NCBI GenBank assembly: GCA_033765305.1
Contig: JANRID010000036.1
Location: 13,312 to 77,311 of the forward strand
DNA: 64,000 nt
Origin: RDXT01 sp033765305
Lineage (GTDB): Bacteria; Bacteroidota; Bacteroidia; J057
Direction of reading: 5' to 3'
The notes under the pieces were generated by a model, which was given only the letters and a program-made list of their open reading frames with translations, searched no databases and had not been told where the DNA came from. Positions 56,524-64,000 of this stretch are shown here, in pieces (the stretch's first letter is position 1; each line of letters starts with the position of its first letter). A program made the translations under genes and the position numbers.

Positions 56524-57555
56524 TCAGCGGCGGGAAGCCTGCAGAAATTCCTTCTCTACCTTGTAGGGATTCTGGATGGTGCGGTAGAATTCATCCAGAT
56601 AAGCCAGCGACTGCTTGCGCTGCTCGGGGCGCAGGTAGGGGAAATCCTCGTAGATGCGGTAGATATCGGCTTTATGCAGCTCAAAATGGCCGAACGCCTC
56701 CCGCAGTTCCTCCTCCGTGCGGTACAGGCCCCGGTAGAGGCGCTCGCGGACGCGCTCGATGGGCAGCTCATCGTGGGGGGAGGCGTAATGCGCATTCACC
56801 ATGCCGCAGAAGTCGAAGTCGTAGGGCACGGCGTAGGTGCGCAGATCCAGCGGATCTTTAGGCTTGAGGATGCGCACGTTGTGGCTGTTGGGCACCCACC
56901 AGTCGGTATTGCCGATGAGGTACTCGAACACATAGACCATCGTCATGTACTCGCGGTCGAGCTGGCGCTCGGGCACCACTTCGGTTTCGAGCTCGAAAGC
57001 TGCATTGCGCTCGGCCATGCGCTTGGTTTCCTCGATCAGGAAGCCGTACTGCTCAAACGGCTCGCTGCGCCCGGACACATCCGTGAAGCGGATCTGCACC
57101 AGCTGCACCCGGTAGCTGATGGGCGTCAGCTCGTTGAAGACGCGGTAGGCGAGGTATTCCTGGAACAGGTACTGCTCGTACTGCGCCTGATAGCGGCAGG
57201 TAGTCACCAGTTTGACCTTGCCCAGGCCTTTGAGCGCGGGGTGGCTCAGGTCGGCATCCTTGAAATTGAGGAAAATGGGCGGAAGCGCGCAGAAGCGGCG
57301 GCGGAATTCGCCCCGGGCCTTGATGCGGATGGCAGCAGACTCGGTGCTGCTGTCGGGCAGGGTCAGGGTGATGTCCGCTTTCTGGTACTCGTCGTTGTAT
57401 TTTTGGCCGACGAGCTTGCGCATGTCGAAGGACAGCTCGATCCGGACGGGTTCATTCGATGCAAACAGCTCGAACGCACGGTTTTCCTGGGCGTTTGCCA
57501 GACGGAAACCGGTGAGGATGGCTGCGGCAAGAAATGCAAAGTTTCTAAAAAACAT
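56524..57555 (-). CDS. Secreted CotH-kinase-like protein
   Basis: A 343-residue protein with a Sec signal (MFFRNFAFLAAAILTGFRLANAQ). The pattern of R-x-K-x-RGEFRRRFCALPPIFLNFK, then ALKGLGKVKLVTTCR, YLAYRVFNELTPISYRVQLVQI, GFLIEETKRMAER, and YVFEYLIGNTDWWVPNSHNVRIL with YDFDFCGMVNAHYA fits the secreted CotH-type kinase fold (catalytic Asp in GNTDWW region, DFD as metal-binding). The match is by pattern and moderately sure. Two Cys could form a disulfide. The reverse-strand TGTATTTG just upstream is a near-consensus -7 box. Confidence 0.6.
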   Translation of the reverse strand: MFFRNFAFLAAAILTGFRLANAQENRAFELFASNEPVRIELSFDMRKLVGQKYNDEYQKADITLTLPDSSTESAAIRIKARGEFRRRFCALPPIFLNFKDADLSHPALKGLGKVKLVTTCRYQAQYEQYLFQEYLAYRVFNELTPISYRVQLVQIRFTDVSGRSEPFEQYGFLIEETKRMAERNAAFELETEVVPERQLDREYMTMVYVFEYLIGNTDWWVPNSHNVRILKPKDPLDLRTYAVPYDFDFCGMVNAHYASPHDELPIERVRERLYRGLYRTEEELREAFGHFELHKADIYRIYEDFPYLRPEQRKQSLAYLDEFYRTIQNPYKVEKEFLQASRR

Positions 57556-57768
57556 AGGCTTGCATTTACAAATACATAAATTCTAACGCAATAATCGGCA
57601 AAAAGTTAATCGAATCTGCGACATGCAGCTCCTGTATACGTTCTCAAACCTTTGCACAGCCATCTTTGCCCATCCGAAAACCATTGCTCAGGGGGGCGGG
57701 GAAGCCCGGACTTCGCCGCAATAATTGCTATATTCACAGATGAATTGGACCGCTCTGCTGATTGCTGC

Positions 57769-60700
57769 ATGAACAACCGAATCTTCCGTATCTGCCTTGC
57801 CTTCGCTTCCCTGCTCGTATGCAGGCCGCTGCAGGCTCAATTTGTCGTAAACGGCTCCGCCTTTCAGAACGGGTCCTGCTACCAGCTCACCAGCGCCCTG
57901 AACTTCCAGAGCGGCTCCATCTGGTATCCCAACCAGGTGGACATCAGCGAGCCTTTCGACCTGTATTTCGATATCGTGCTGGGGTGCAAAGACGCCGATG
58001 GCGCCGACGGGCTGGCCTTTGTGCTGCAGCAGGTCAGCACGAGTGTGGGCACCGCAGGAGAAGGGATCGGGTTTCTGGGAATCCAGCCTTCCGTAGCGGT
58101 AGAACTGGATACCTGGCAGAATACAAACCTGAACGATCCCGCCTACGACCATATGGCCCTGATGTACAACGGGGTAGTGAACCATTTGTCTGCCAACAAC
58201 CTCGCGGGGCCTGTGCCGATTTCAGGCAACTCGAACAATGTCGAAGACTGCCTTCCGCACCGCTTCCGCGTGACCTGGAATCCGGATTCCTCTATTTTCC
58301 GGGTCTATTTCGACTGCCAGCTGCGCCTGAGCTATACCGGCAACATCATTCAGACGGTCTTCAACAACGACCCCGACGTATTCTGGGGCTTCACCAGTGC
58401 CACCGGCGGCTTCAACAACGTCCACCGCGTGTGCCTGGATTACATTTCATTCACGGAAGAGCTGCAGGACACCTCCGTGTGCCGGGGCGAATCGATCCAG
58501 CTGTCGGTGGGTTCGGGCGATGCCTTTGTCTGGACGCCTGCTGCCGGGCTCAGCAATGCCTCCATTGCCAATCCCATCGCGACGCCCGCCACCACGACCA
58601 CCTACGTGGCCGCCATCCGCGACGCCTGCAACCAGTTCCGCTACGATACGGTGACCATTTTCGTCGTCGATACCCTGCAGGACATCCTGCCGGAGCAGGT
58701 GCGGATCTGCACCGGCCAGCCTACGGTGCTGGATGCGACGGTCATCGACGGGGCGTATTTCTGGCCTGATGCCTCCACCGGCCCTACGTTCACCATCACC
58801 CAGCCCGGCCTGTATCCAGTCACCATCTCCAACGTCTGCGGCCCGCGGCAGGAGGTGGTCGAAGCGCTGCCGGAGCTGCATCCCAGCGTCAGCTTCAGCC
58901 CGGCATCCTGCCCCACCAGCGCCAACGGCAGCATTTCCATCACCCATCCGGGCGATCCGCCCTACACCTACACGGTCTTTTCCAGCAGCGGGGGGCTGGT
59001 GCAGCAGACCACCGTCGGCACCAGCACGGCCACCCTGGGCGGGCTGCTGCCGGGCGATTATGCGCTCCTCACGCTCGACGGCTTCGGCTGCCTGGATACC
59101 TTCGCCCTGACCATCGGCTCGCCTCCGCCTGTGACAGCGGCCCTCGTGAGCCAGACCAACCTCCTCTGCGGCGGCACCAGCACCGGCGCCTTCACGCTCA
59201 GCGGCGGCGGCGGCACGCCGCCCTACCAGTACAGCGCCAATGGCGCCGCATTCCAGCCCAGCCCGGTGCTGACCGGGCTGCCCAGCGGCAGCTACAGCGC
59301 CGTCGTGCGCGACGCCAACGGCTGCACCGCCACCGTCCCGGTGACGCTTACCGCGCCGCCGCCCCTCAGCGGAGCCCTCACCGGGCAGGTGAACGTAGGC
59401 TGCTTCGGCGCTTCGACCGGCTCCCTGAGCGCAGCCGGCAGCGGCGGCACCGGGGCTTATACCTATGCCCTCGGCAGCGGCACGCCCCAGCCTTCCGGCA
59501 CCTTCACCGGCCTGGCCGCCGGAGCCTATACCATTCTCGTCCGCGACGCCAACAACTGCGCCATTGCGGTGCAGGCCACCGTGTCGCAGCGCCCGCTGCT
59601 CCAGCCGCAGGCATTGGCCCAGCAGAACATCGCCTGCGCCGGCGGCAGCACCGGCGCCTTCGCCTTCGCCGCCGCAGGCGGCACCGCGCCCTACGCGTTT
59701 GCCTTCAACGGCGGCCCCTTCGGCAGCCAGACCGCCTTCAGCGGCCTCGGCGCCGGCCCCTACAGCCTCAGCGTGCGCGACGACAGCGGCTGCGTGCAGA
59801 CCCAGGTCTTCACCCTCACCGAACCGGCGCCGCTGCAGCTCCTCGCCCCGCTGCTCACCCCCGTGGACTGCTACGGCAGCAGCAGCGGATTCTTCACCGC
59901 ACAGGCTGCCGGCGGCAGCCTCCCCTACGCCTTCTCCCTGGACGGCAGCGCCTTCCAGCCTGCGGCCCTCTTCGACAGCCTGCCCATCGGCACCTACCAG
60001 CTCGTGGTGCGCGACGACAGCAGCTGCCTCGATACCCTCTCCGTCGTGATGACCCAGCCCGACAGCCTCAGCGCAGCGGTCACCGACCGGCAGGACGTGG
60101 ACTGCCTAGGCAATAACACCGGCGTGCTGGCGGTCGCAGGCAGCGGCGGAGTGCTGCCCTACGCCTATTCGATCAATTCAGGCGGCATCACCGGCACCTT
60201 CGGCTCCGCCAGCAGCTTCGGCGGGCTTTTCGCAGGGTTCTACACCCTCAACGTCCGCGATGCCAACGGCTGCCTGGCCAGCGTGGATACCATCGTCACG
60301 ACGCCCACCGGCCTGGCTGCCGGCATCGACAGCCTCGTGAGCATCGCCTGCAACGGCGACAGCACCGGCGCGCTCTACCTCGCGGCCCTGGGCGGCACGC
60401 AGCCCTACAGCTATACGTTCGACTTCGTCAGCTTCTTCCCCGGCCCGCTCCTCAGCGGCCTGCCGGCCTTCAGCGACACCCTCACCCTCGTGGACGGCAA
60501 CGGCTGCATCGTGCCCATTCCCTTCGAACTGACCGAACCGCCTGCCCTGGCCGGCAGCCTCGGCCTGCCCCGGCATGTGGACTGCGCCGGCAATGCCACC
60601 GGCCAGATCGCCGTCAGCGTCAGCGGCGGGGTGCCGCTGTACGCCTACTCGCTCGACGGGATCAGCTTCTCGCCGGACAGCCTCCGGGACAGCCTCAGCG

Positions 60701-62481
60701 CCGGCACCTATGTGCTCTTCGTGCGCGACGCCAACGGATGCGGGATCAGCTTCCCCTTCGATATCCTTGAACCGCCGCCGCTGCAGGCTTCGGTCGATGT
60801 GCAGCGCAATGTGGACTGCTTCGGCAATGCCACCGGCGGGGTGCAGCTCGCCGTGACGGGCGGCGTGCCGGGCTACGCCTTCTCGCTGGACAGCGCTGCC
60901 TTCCAGCCGCTGGGTGCCTACAGCGGCCTGCCTGCGGGCAGCTACCAGGTGACCGTGCGCGACGACAGCGCCTGCACCGCCCTCGTGCCGGTGCAGATCA
61001 CCGAGCCGCCGCTGCTCACGCTGGAGATCGCCGACAGCCTCGACATCGCCTGCAACGGCGGCTTCACGGGCGAAGTGCTGCTGCATGCCGCCGGCGGCTC
61101 CGGAGCCTACCGCTTCGAGCAGGACGGCGGCGCAGCCGGCCCCGACAGCCTGTTTGGCGGCCTGGCGGCAGGCCTGTACACCTTCCTCGTGCGCGACGAC
61201 AGCGCCTGCACGGCCCAAGCCGCCGTGACGCTCAGCGAGCCGCCGGCCCTGCAGGGGCAGGTTGCCGATACGGTCATGGTCTCCTGCTACGGGCTGGCCG
61301 ATGCGCGCTTCGCGGTCCAGGTGCAGGGCGGCGTGCCGCCCTATGCCTATCAGGCGGGCAGCCTGGGGCCGGTGCCGGATTCCGCATTTACAGGCCTGAC
61401 TGCGGGACTGTACCCGGTATTGGTTACGGATGCCAACAGCTGCCTGCTGGATCTGGGCATCCTGCGCATCACCGAACCCGACACGCTCACCGTCTCGCTG
61501 CAGCCTGCGCCGGTGCGCTGCTTCGGCGAATCGAGCGGATCTATCCGGTCGGTGGCGGCAGGCGGCACGCTGCCGTATGCCTATACCTGGTCCACGGTCC
61601 CGGTGCAGCAAACGCCGGAAGCGTTGAACCTGCCGGCCGGCGAATATGGCCTGCAATTGCTGGACGCCAACGGCTGCCGGGCGGCGGGCTCCGCCCAGGT
61701 GACCGAGCCGCCGCTGCTGGTGCTGCGGCTCGACTCGCTGCGGGATGCCTTCTGCACCTTCGGCAACGGCGCAGCGGATGTCTCCGCCGCCGGCGGCGTG
61801 CTGCCGTATCAGTTTACCTGGACCGGGACCGCCGCCTTTGAAGGGGCGGCGCCCGATGCGATGCCGCCAGGGCCGTATCTGGCGCGGGTCACCGACTTCA
61901 ACGGCTGCCAGGACAGCCTGTCTCTGGTGATCGGCGATACGCCGCCGGCCGTACCGGCCTTTGTCACCGACCCGGACGCCGGGCAGCCCGTGCTGCTGTC
62001 GCAGGCGGAGATCCAGTTTGTGAACCAGAGCAGCGGCGCGGTGGCCTACCGCTGGGACTTCGGCGACGGGCGCGGCCTCTCCGACGCGGTCAATCCCGTC
62101 TATACCTACGCCGATACCGGCACCTATGAAATCCTGCTGACAGCGTGGAACGCATATTTCGCCTGCCCCACCGAGTACCGGCTGCAGGTGCGGGTGATCT
62201 TCGACGGCTCGATCTATGTGCCGAATGCCTTCACGCCCAACGGCGACGGGCAGAACGAGGCCTTCCTGGTGAAGGGCGAAGGCGTGGTGTGGATGGAGCT
62301 GCTGCTCTTCGACCGCTGGGGGCGGCTGATCACCCGCTTTGACAGCCTGGACAGCCGCTGGGACGGCAACGGCCCGGGCGGCGGCCCGGCGCCGGAGGGC
62401 GTGTACACCTACGTGCTGCGGGCCCGGCTCAACTCCGGCCGCGAGCTGGAGCGCGGCGGGACGGTGACGCTGATCCGGTAA
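57769..62481 (+). CDS. Giant SprB-repeat adhesin with L-type lectin domain and T9SS type B sorting domain
   Basis: A 1570-residue surface protein. Signal MNNRIFRICLAFASLLVCRPLQAQ from ATG 57769. Residues about 25-225 resemble a legume/L-type lectin (GLAFVLQQ, GIGFLGIQPSVAVELDTW). An Ig-like stretch (about 235-390) follows, then 13 SprB-type repeats of about 75 residues, each with Cys near the start (e.g. VDCYGS) and near the end (DANGC), suited to one disulfide per repeat. A PKD domain (YRWDFGDGRGLS) and the gliding-motility C-terminal domain (VPNAFTPNGDGQNE ... LLLFDRWGR) end it. T9SS type B export and cell-surface adhesion or gliding are expected. Confidence 0.92.
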   Translation: MNNRIFRICLAFASLLVCRPLQAQFVVNGSAFQNGSCYQLTSALNFQSGSIWYPNQVDISEPFDLYFDIVLGCKDADGADGLAFVLQQVSTSVGTAGEGIGFLGIQPSVAVELDTWQNTNLNDPAYDHMALMYNGVVNHLSANNLAGPVPISGNSNNVEDCLPHRFRVTWNPDSSIFRVYFDCQLRLSYTGNIIQTVFNNDPDVFWGFTSATGGFNNVHRVCLDYISFTEELQDTSVCRGESIQLSVGSGDAFVWTPAAGLSNASIANPIATPATTTTYVAAIRDACNQFRYDTVTIFVVDTLQDILPEQVRICTGQPTVLDATVIDGAYFWPDASTGPTFTITQPGLYPVTISNVCGPRQEVVEALPELHPSVSFSPASCPTSANGSISITHPGDPPYTYTVFSSSGGLVQQTTVGTSTATLGGLLPGDYALLTLDGFGCLDTFALTIGSPPPVTAALVSQTNLLCGGTSTGAFTLSGGGGTPPYQYSANGAAFQPSPVLTGLPSGSYSAVVRDANGCTATVPVTLTAPPPLSGALTGQVNVGCFGASTGSLSAAGSGGTGAYTYALGSGTPQPSGTFTGLAAGAYTILVRDANNCAIAVQATVSQRPLLQPQALAQQNIACAGGSTGAFAFAAAGGTAPYAFAFNGGPFGSQTAFSGLGAGPYSLSVRDDSGCVQTQVFTLTEPAPLQLLAPLLTPVDCYGSSSGFFTAQAAGGSLPYAFSLDGSAFQPAALFDSLPIGTYQLVVRDDSSCLDTLSVVMTQPDSLSAAVTDRQDVDCLGNNTGVLAVAGSGGVLPYAYSINSGGITGTFGSASSFGGLFAGFYTLNVRDANGCLASVDTIVTTPTGLAAGIDSLVSIACNGDSTGALYLAALGGTQPYSYTFDFVSFFPGPLLSGLPAFSDTLTLVDGNGCIVPIPFELTEPPALAGSLGLPRHVDCAGNATGQIAVSVSGGVPLYAYSLDGISFSPDSLRDSLSAGTYVLFVRDANGCGISFPFDILEPPPLQASVDVQRNVDCFGNATGGVQLAVTGGVPGYAFSLDSAAFQPLGAYSGLPAGSYQVTVRDDSACTALVPVQITEPPLLTLEIADSLDIACNGGFTGEVLLHAAGGSGAYRFEQDGGAAGPDSLFGGLAAGLYTFLVRDDSACTAQAAVTLSEPPALQGQVADTVMVSCYGLADARFAVQVQGGVPPYAYQAGSLGPVPDSAFTGLTAGLYPVLVTDANSCLLDLGILRITEPDTLTVSLQPAPVRCFGESSGSIRSVAAGGTLPYAYTWSTVPVQQTPEALNLPAGEYGLQLLDANGCRAAGSAQVTEPPLLVLRLDSLRDAFCTFGNGAADVSAAGGVLPYQFTWTGTAAFEGAAPDAMPPGPYLARVTDFNGCQDSLSLVIGDTPPAVPAFVTDPDAGQPVLLSQAEIQFVNQSSGAVAYRWDFGDGRGLSDAVNPVYTYADTGTYEILLTAWNAYFACPTEYRLQVRVIFDGSIYVPNAFTPNGDGQNEAFLVKGEGVVWMELLLFDRWGRLITRFDSLDSRWDGNGPGGGPAPEGVYTYVLRARLNSGRELERGGTVTLIR

Positions 62482-62603
62482 GGGCGCGCATCTCATGAGA
62501 GATACTGCCCCTGCGAGGCTGCCCGGAAGGCAGCCCGTGCGAGCCAATCCCCTGTCGGACAGGCATCCCATCTGCCCTCAACCCCCTCAAATGGGCTCTT
62601 ACT
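62482..62603. other. Intergenic region between adhesin gene and IS element
   Basis: 122 bases. Hairpin GGCTGCC (62517-62523) with GGCAGCC (62529-62535), loop CGGAA, is a possible terminator without a T-tract. The final ACT (62601-62603) is the left copy of the target duplication of the IS element. Confidence 0.5.
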
Positions 62604-62647
62604 TGTGCGTGCCTAAAATAGGTTGACCAAAATCAACCAGTTACCAG

Positions 62648-63070
62648 ATGAAAAAGGAATCACCCAATCAGGGATTACAGGGCTCGAAGTGCAACCGCAC
62701 CTTCAGCGAGGAGTTCAAGCGCAAGCGCGCCGAAGAAATTGTGACGCGCAAGGCAAGCATCCGGGATATATGCGAGCTTTACGGAGTGAGCCGGACCTCG
62801 GTGTACCGTTGGATCTACCGGTATACGGAGGTTGAGCAAGGCGTTAAAACAGTGGTTCAGATGGAAAGCGAAGCAGTGAAGACGGCGTATTACAAAGCCC
62901 GGGTGAGCGAACTCGAGCGGCTTTACGGGCAGAAGCAGATGGAGCTGGAGCTCATCAGCAAGGTGCTGGAGCTGGCCTCGGAGGCGGCGGGGTACGATCT
63001 TAAAAAAAAATACTCCCCTCAGCTCTGGAATGGTTCAGAAGCCACCGGGATAAGCACAGCTGCACAATGA
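62648..63070 (+). CDS. IS3-family transposase OrfA
   Basis: A 140-residue protein with an N-terminal HTH (CNRTFSEEFKRKRAEEIVTRKASIRDICELYGVSRTSVYRWIYRY, about 17-60) that binds the terminal repeats, followed by a leucine-zipper-like helix (VSELERLYGQKQMELELISKVLELASEAAG, about 90-120). Stop overlaps the OrfB ATG (ATGA at 63067-63070). A9 run at 63002-63010 lies in its last third. Confidence 0.9.
   Translation: MKKESPNQGLQGSKCNRTFSEEFKRKRAEEIVTRKASIRDICELYGVSRTSVYRWIYRYTEVEQGVKTVVQMESEAVKTAYYKARVSELERLYGQKQMELELISKVLELASEAAGYDLKKKYSPQLWNGSEATGISTAAQ
63002..63010 (+). promoter_or_regulatory. Programmed -1 frameshift site (A9) of the IS3 element
   Basis: Nine consecutive A in the OrfA frame as AAA AAA AAA. 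A -1 slip enters the OrfB frame, which is open from 63004 to the OrfB ATG and reads ALEWFRSHRDKHSCTMSMLYE, so an OrfAB fusion transposase results. Confidence 0.75.
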
Positions 63071-63957
63071 GCATGCTCTATGAGCTGGCAGGGATCAGCA
63101 AGCAGGGCCATCACCAGGCCATGAAGCGGCGTTCGGAGCAGGAGAGCCGGATTCCGTTCTACACGGGCCTCATCGGGGAGGCGCGGCTGATGCATCCGGG
63201 CATGGGCCTGCGGACGATCTACGAGACCTTCCGTCCGGAGGGCATCGGACGGGACGCATTCATCGCGCTGGGGGCTGCCGAGGGCCTGCGGCTGGAGGCG
63301 CCCCGCGCGCCCCAGCGGACTACGCGCAGCCATCCGGCAGGCCGCTACCGCAACCTGCTGGCCGACCGGGAAGTTACAGATGTAAACCAGGTGTGGGTCA
63401 GCGACATTACCTATATCCGGCTCGGAGAGCGGTTCTACTATCTGGTGCTCATCATGGATGTCTACTCCCGCCGCATCATCGGCTATGCCGCTTCAGCCAA
63501 TCTGCTGGCTGCCAACAATCTCATTGCCCTGCAGATGGCCCTTGACCTGCGCGGGGTGAGCGATTACGGCCTGGAGCTCATCCATCACTCCGACCGCGGA
63601 GGCCAGTACATCAGCAAGGACTACACCGGCCTGCTGACCAAGTTCGGAATCGCCATCAGCATGTGCAGCAGCGTGCTCGAAAACGCCCACTGCGAGCGCC
63701 TCAACGGAACCATCAAGAACCAGTACCTCCTCCCCTGGGGCGTCAGAACCCCTGCGGAGCTCCGCAGAAGGCTTCCCCAGGCTGTCGGGAGCTACAACAG
63801 CAGGCCCCATCAGTCCCTCGGAAGAATGACCCCCATCGCCTTCGAGGCTGCTATCCGATCAGTCCCCCTCAATGAACGGAAACCCATGCGGATCTTTACC
63901 GTACCCATTACCCACATCCTGCCACCGCCTGAACAGCTCTCTTTGTTTGACCTCTAA
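63067..63957 (+). CDS. IS3-family transposase OrfB (integrase catalytic domain)
   Basis: A 296-residue DDE recombinase. Catalytic triad: Asp in VWVSDITYIRLGERFYY, Asp in HHSDRGGQYISKDY and Glu in NAHCERLNGTIKNQYL, with the D-(35)E spacing of the family. The N-terminal HTH_21-like part (HPGMGLRTIYETFRPEGIGRDAF) and the C-terminal YNSRPHQSLGRMTP end are intact. It is produced mainly as an OrfAB fusion by frameshifting; the ATG at 63067 allows separate translation. Confidence 0.93.
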   Translation: MSMLYELAGISKQGHHQAMKRRSEQESRIPFYTGLIGEARLMHPGMGLRTIYETFRPEGIGRDAFIALGAAEGLRLEAPRAPQRTTRSHPAGRYRNLLADREVTDVNQVWVSDITYIRLGERFYYLVLIMDVYSRRIIGYAASANLLAANNLIALQMALDLRGVSDYGLELIHHSDRGGQYISKDYTGLLTKFGIAISMCSSVLENAHCERLNGTIKNQYLLPWGVRTPAELRRRLPQAVGSYNSRPHQSLGRMTPIAFEAAIRSVPLNERKPMRIFTVPITHILPPPEQLSLFDL

Positions 63958-64000
63958 CCTTCAACCTCGTTGGTCAACCTATTTCAGGAAGGCACAACTC

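Larger units (their letters stand above)
62604..63996 (+). mobile_element. Complete IS3-family insertion sequence, 1393 bp
   Basis: Terminal inverted repeats of 27 bp with 24 matches (left 62604-62630, right 63970-63996), starting TGTGC as in IS3 elements. Flanked on both sides by the 3-bp direct repeat ACT (62601-62603, 63997-63999), a recent-looking insertion. It encodes OrfA and OrfB with a programmed -1 frameshift site between them. No disrupted gene is seen; it landed 122 bases past the adhesin. Confidence 0.9.

Noticed and set aside
60178..62571. 797-codon minus-strand frame opposite the adhesin gene
   Set aside because: Antisense shadow of the SprB repeats, biased composition, no domain.
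1..64000. tRNA or rRNA genes
   Set aside because: No cloverleaf-like segment with a GGTTCGAATCC-type T-arm and no rRNA core sequence was recognised by eye; a covariance search could still find one.

Overview
The window looks like chromosomal DNA of a GC-rich member of the Bacteroidota, probably a Saprospiria/Lewinella-type organism; the taxonomic guess is inference. The evidence is a set of type IX secretion (T9SS) sorting domains at protein C-termini, a gliding-motility/SprB-type adhesin, a lipoprotein TamA homologue (TamL), many SPII lipoproteins, GH92/GH127/GH140-type glycosidases, and promoters of the Bacteroidota form (TTG, about 20 nt, then TAnnTTTG). No rRNA, tRNA, CRISPR array or phage was seen.

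Layout. 1-18.9 kb is core-like and GC-rich: partial recQ, a lipoprotein, a Tat-exported Gfo/Idh/MocA oxidoreductase, a DUF4143 ATPase, rpmB, a T9SS protein, a class I aminotransferase, a heptose-7-phosphate kinase, USP plus MscS, glutamate dehydrogenase, an FtsX/LolC/E permease, TamL divergent from an rRNA/tRNA methyltransferase, and a 15-repeat FG-GAP protein. 18.9-31.8 kb is accessory: an Arr-type rifamycin ADP-ribosyltransferase, DUF2975 plus Xre regulator, beta-lactamase-fold hydrolases, Crp and AraC regulators, an AraC-linked operon (MBL hydrolase, ABM-like, SnoaL-like, outer-membrane protein), a secreted agmatine/arginine deiminase, an AraC-DUF3817 chimera and a VOC protein. 32-38.7 kb is a carbohydrate operon (PhyH dioxygenase, sugar isomerase, GH92, GH127) divergent from its likely AraC regulator. 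38.7-42.5 kb is a low-GC island of three single genes (PIN protein, AAA-DUF4435 ATPase resembling the PARIS defence proteins, small membrane protein), each followed by a large imperfect inverted repeat. 42.5-51.8 kb holds GH140-like, Crp, panE, a VapC-type toxin pair, SnoaL, and an AraC/aldehyde dehydrogenase/DUF779 group. 51.9-64 kb holds a serine hydrolase, the DUF1800/DUF1501 pair, a CotH-like protein, a 1570-residue SprB-repeat adhesin and a complete IS3-family element.

The most unusual signal is in the intergenic DNA of 19-49 kb. Two families of dispersed repeats each carry a promoter of almost invariant geometry and sit in front of otherwise unrelated accessory genes. One family is duplicated as ~205-bp direct repeats around the PIN gene. 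That PIN gene is also bounded by an exactly complementary pair, GTTAGATGC and GCATCTAAC, followed by an attC-like imperfect palindrome ending in GTTATGC. This is the boundary arrangement of an integron gene cassette, although no integrase lies in the window. Together these suggest a region built from single-gene cassettes that arrive at, or with, ready-made promoters.
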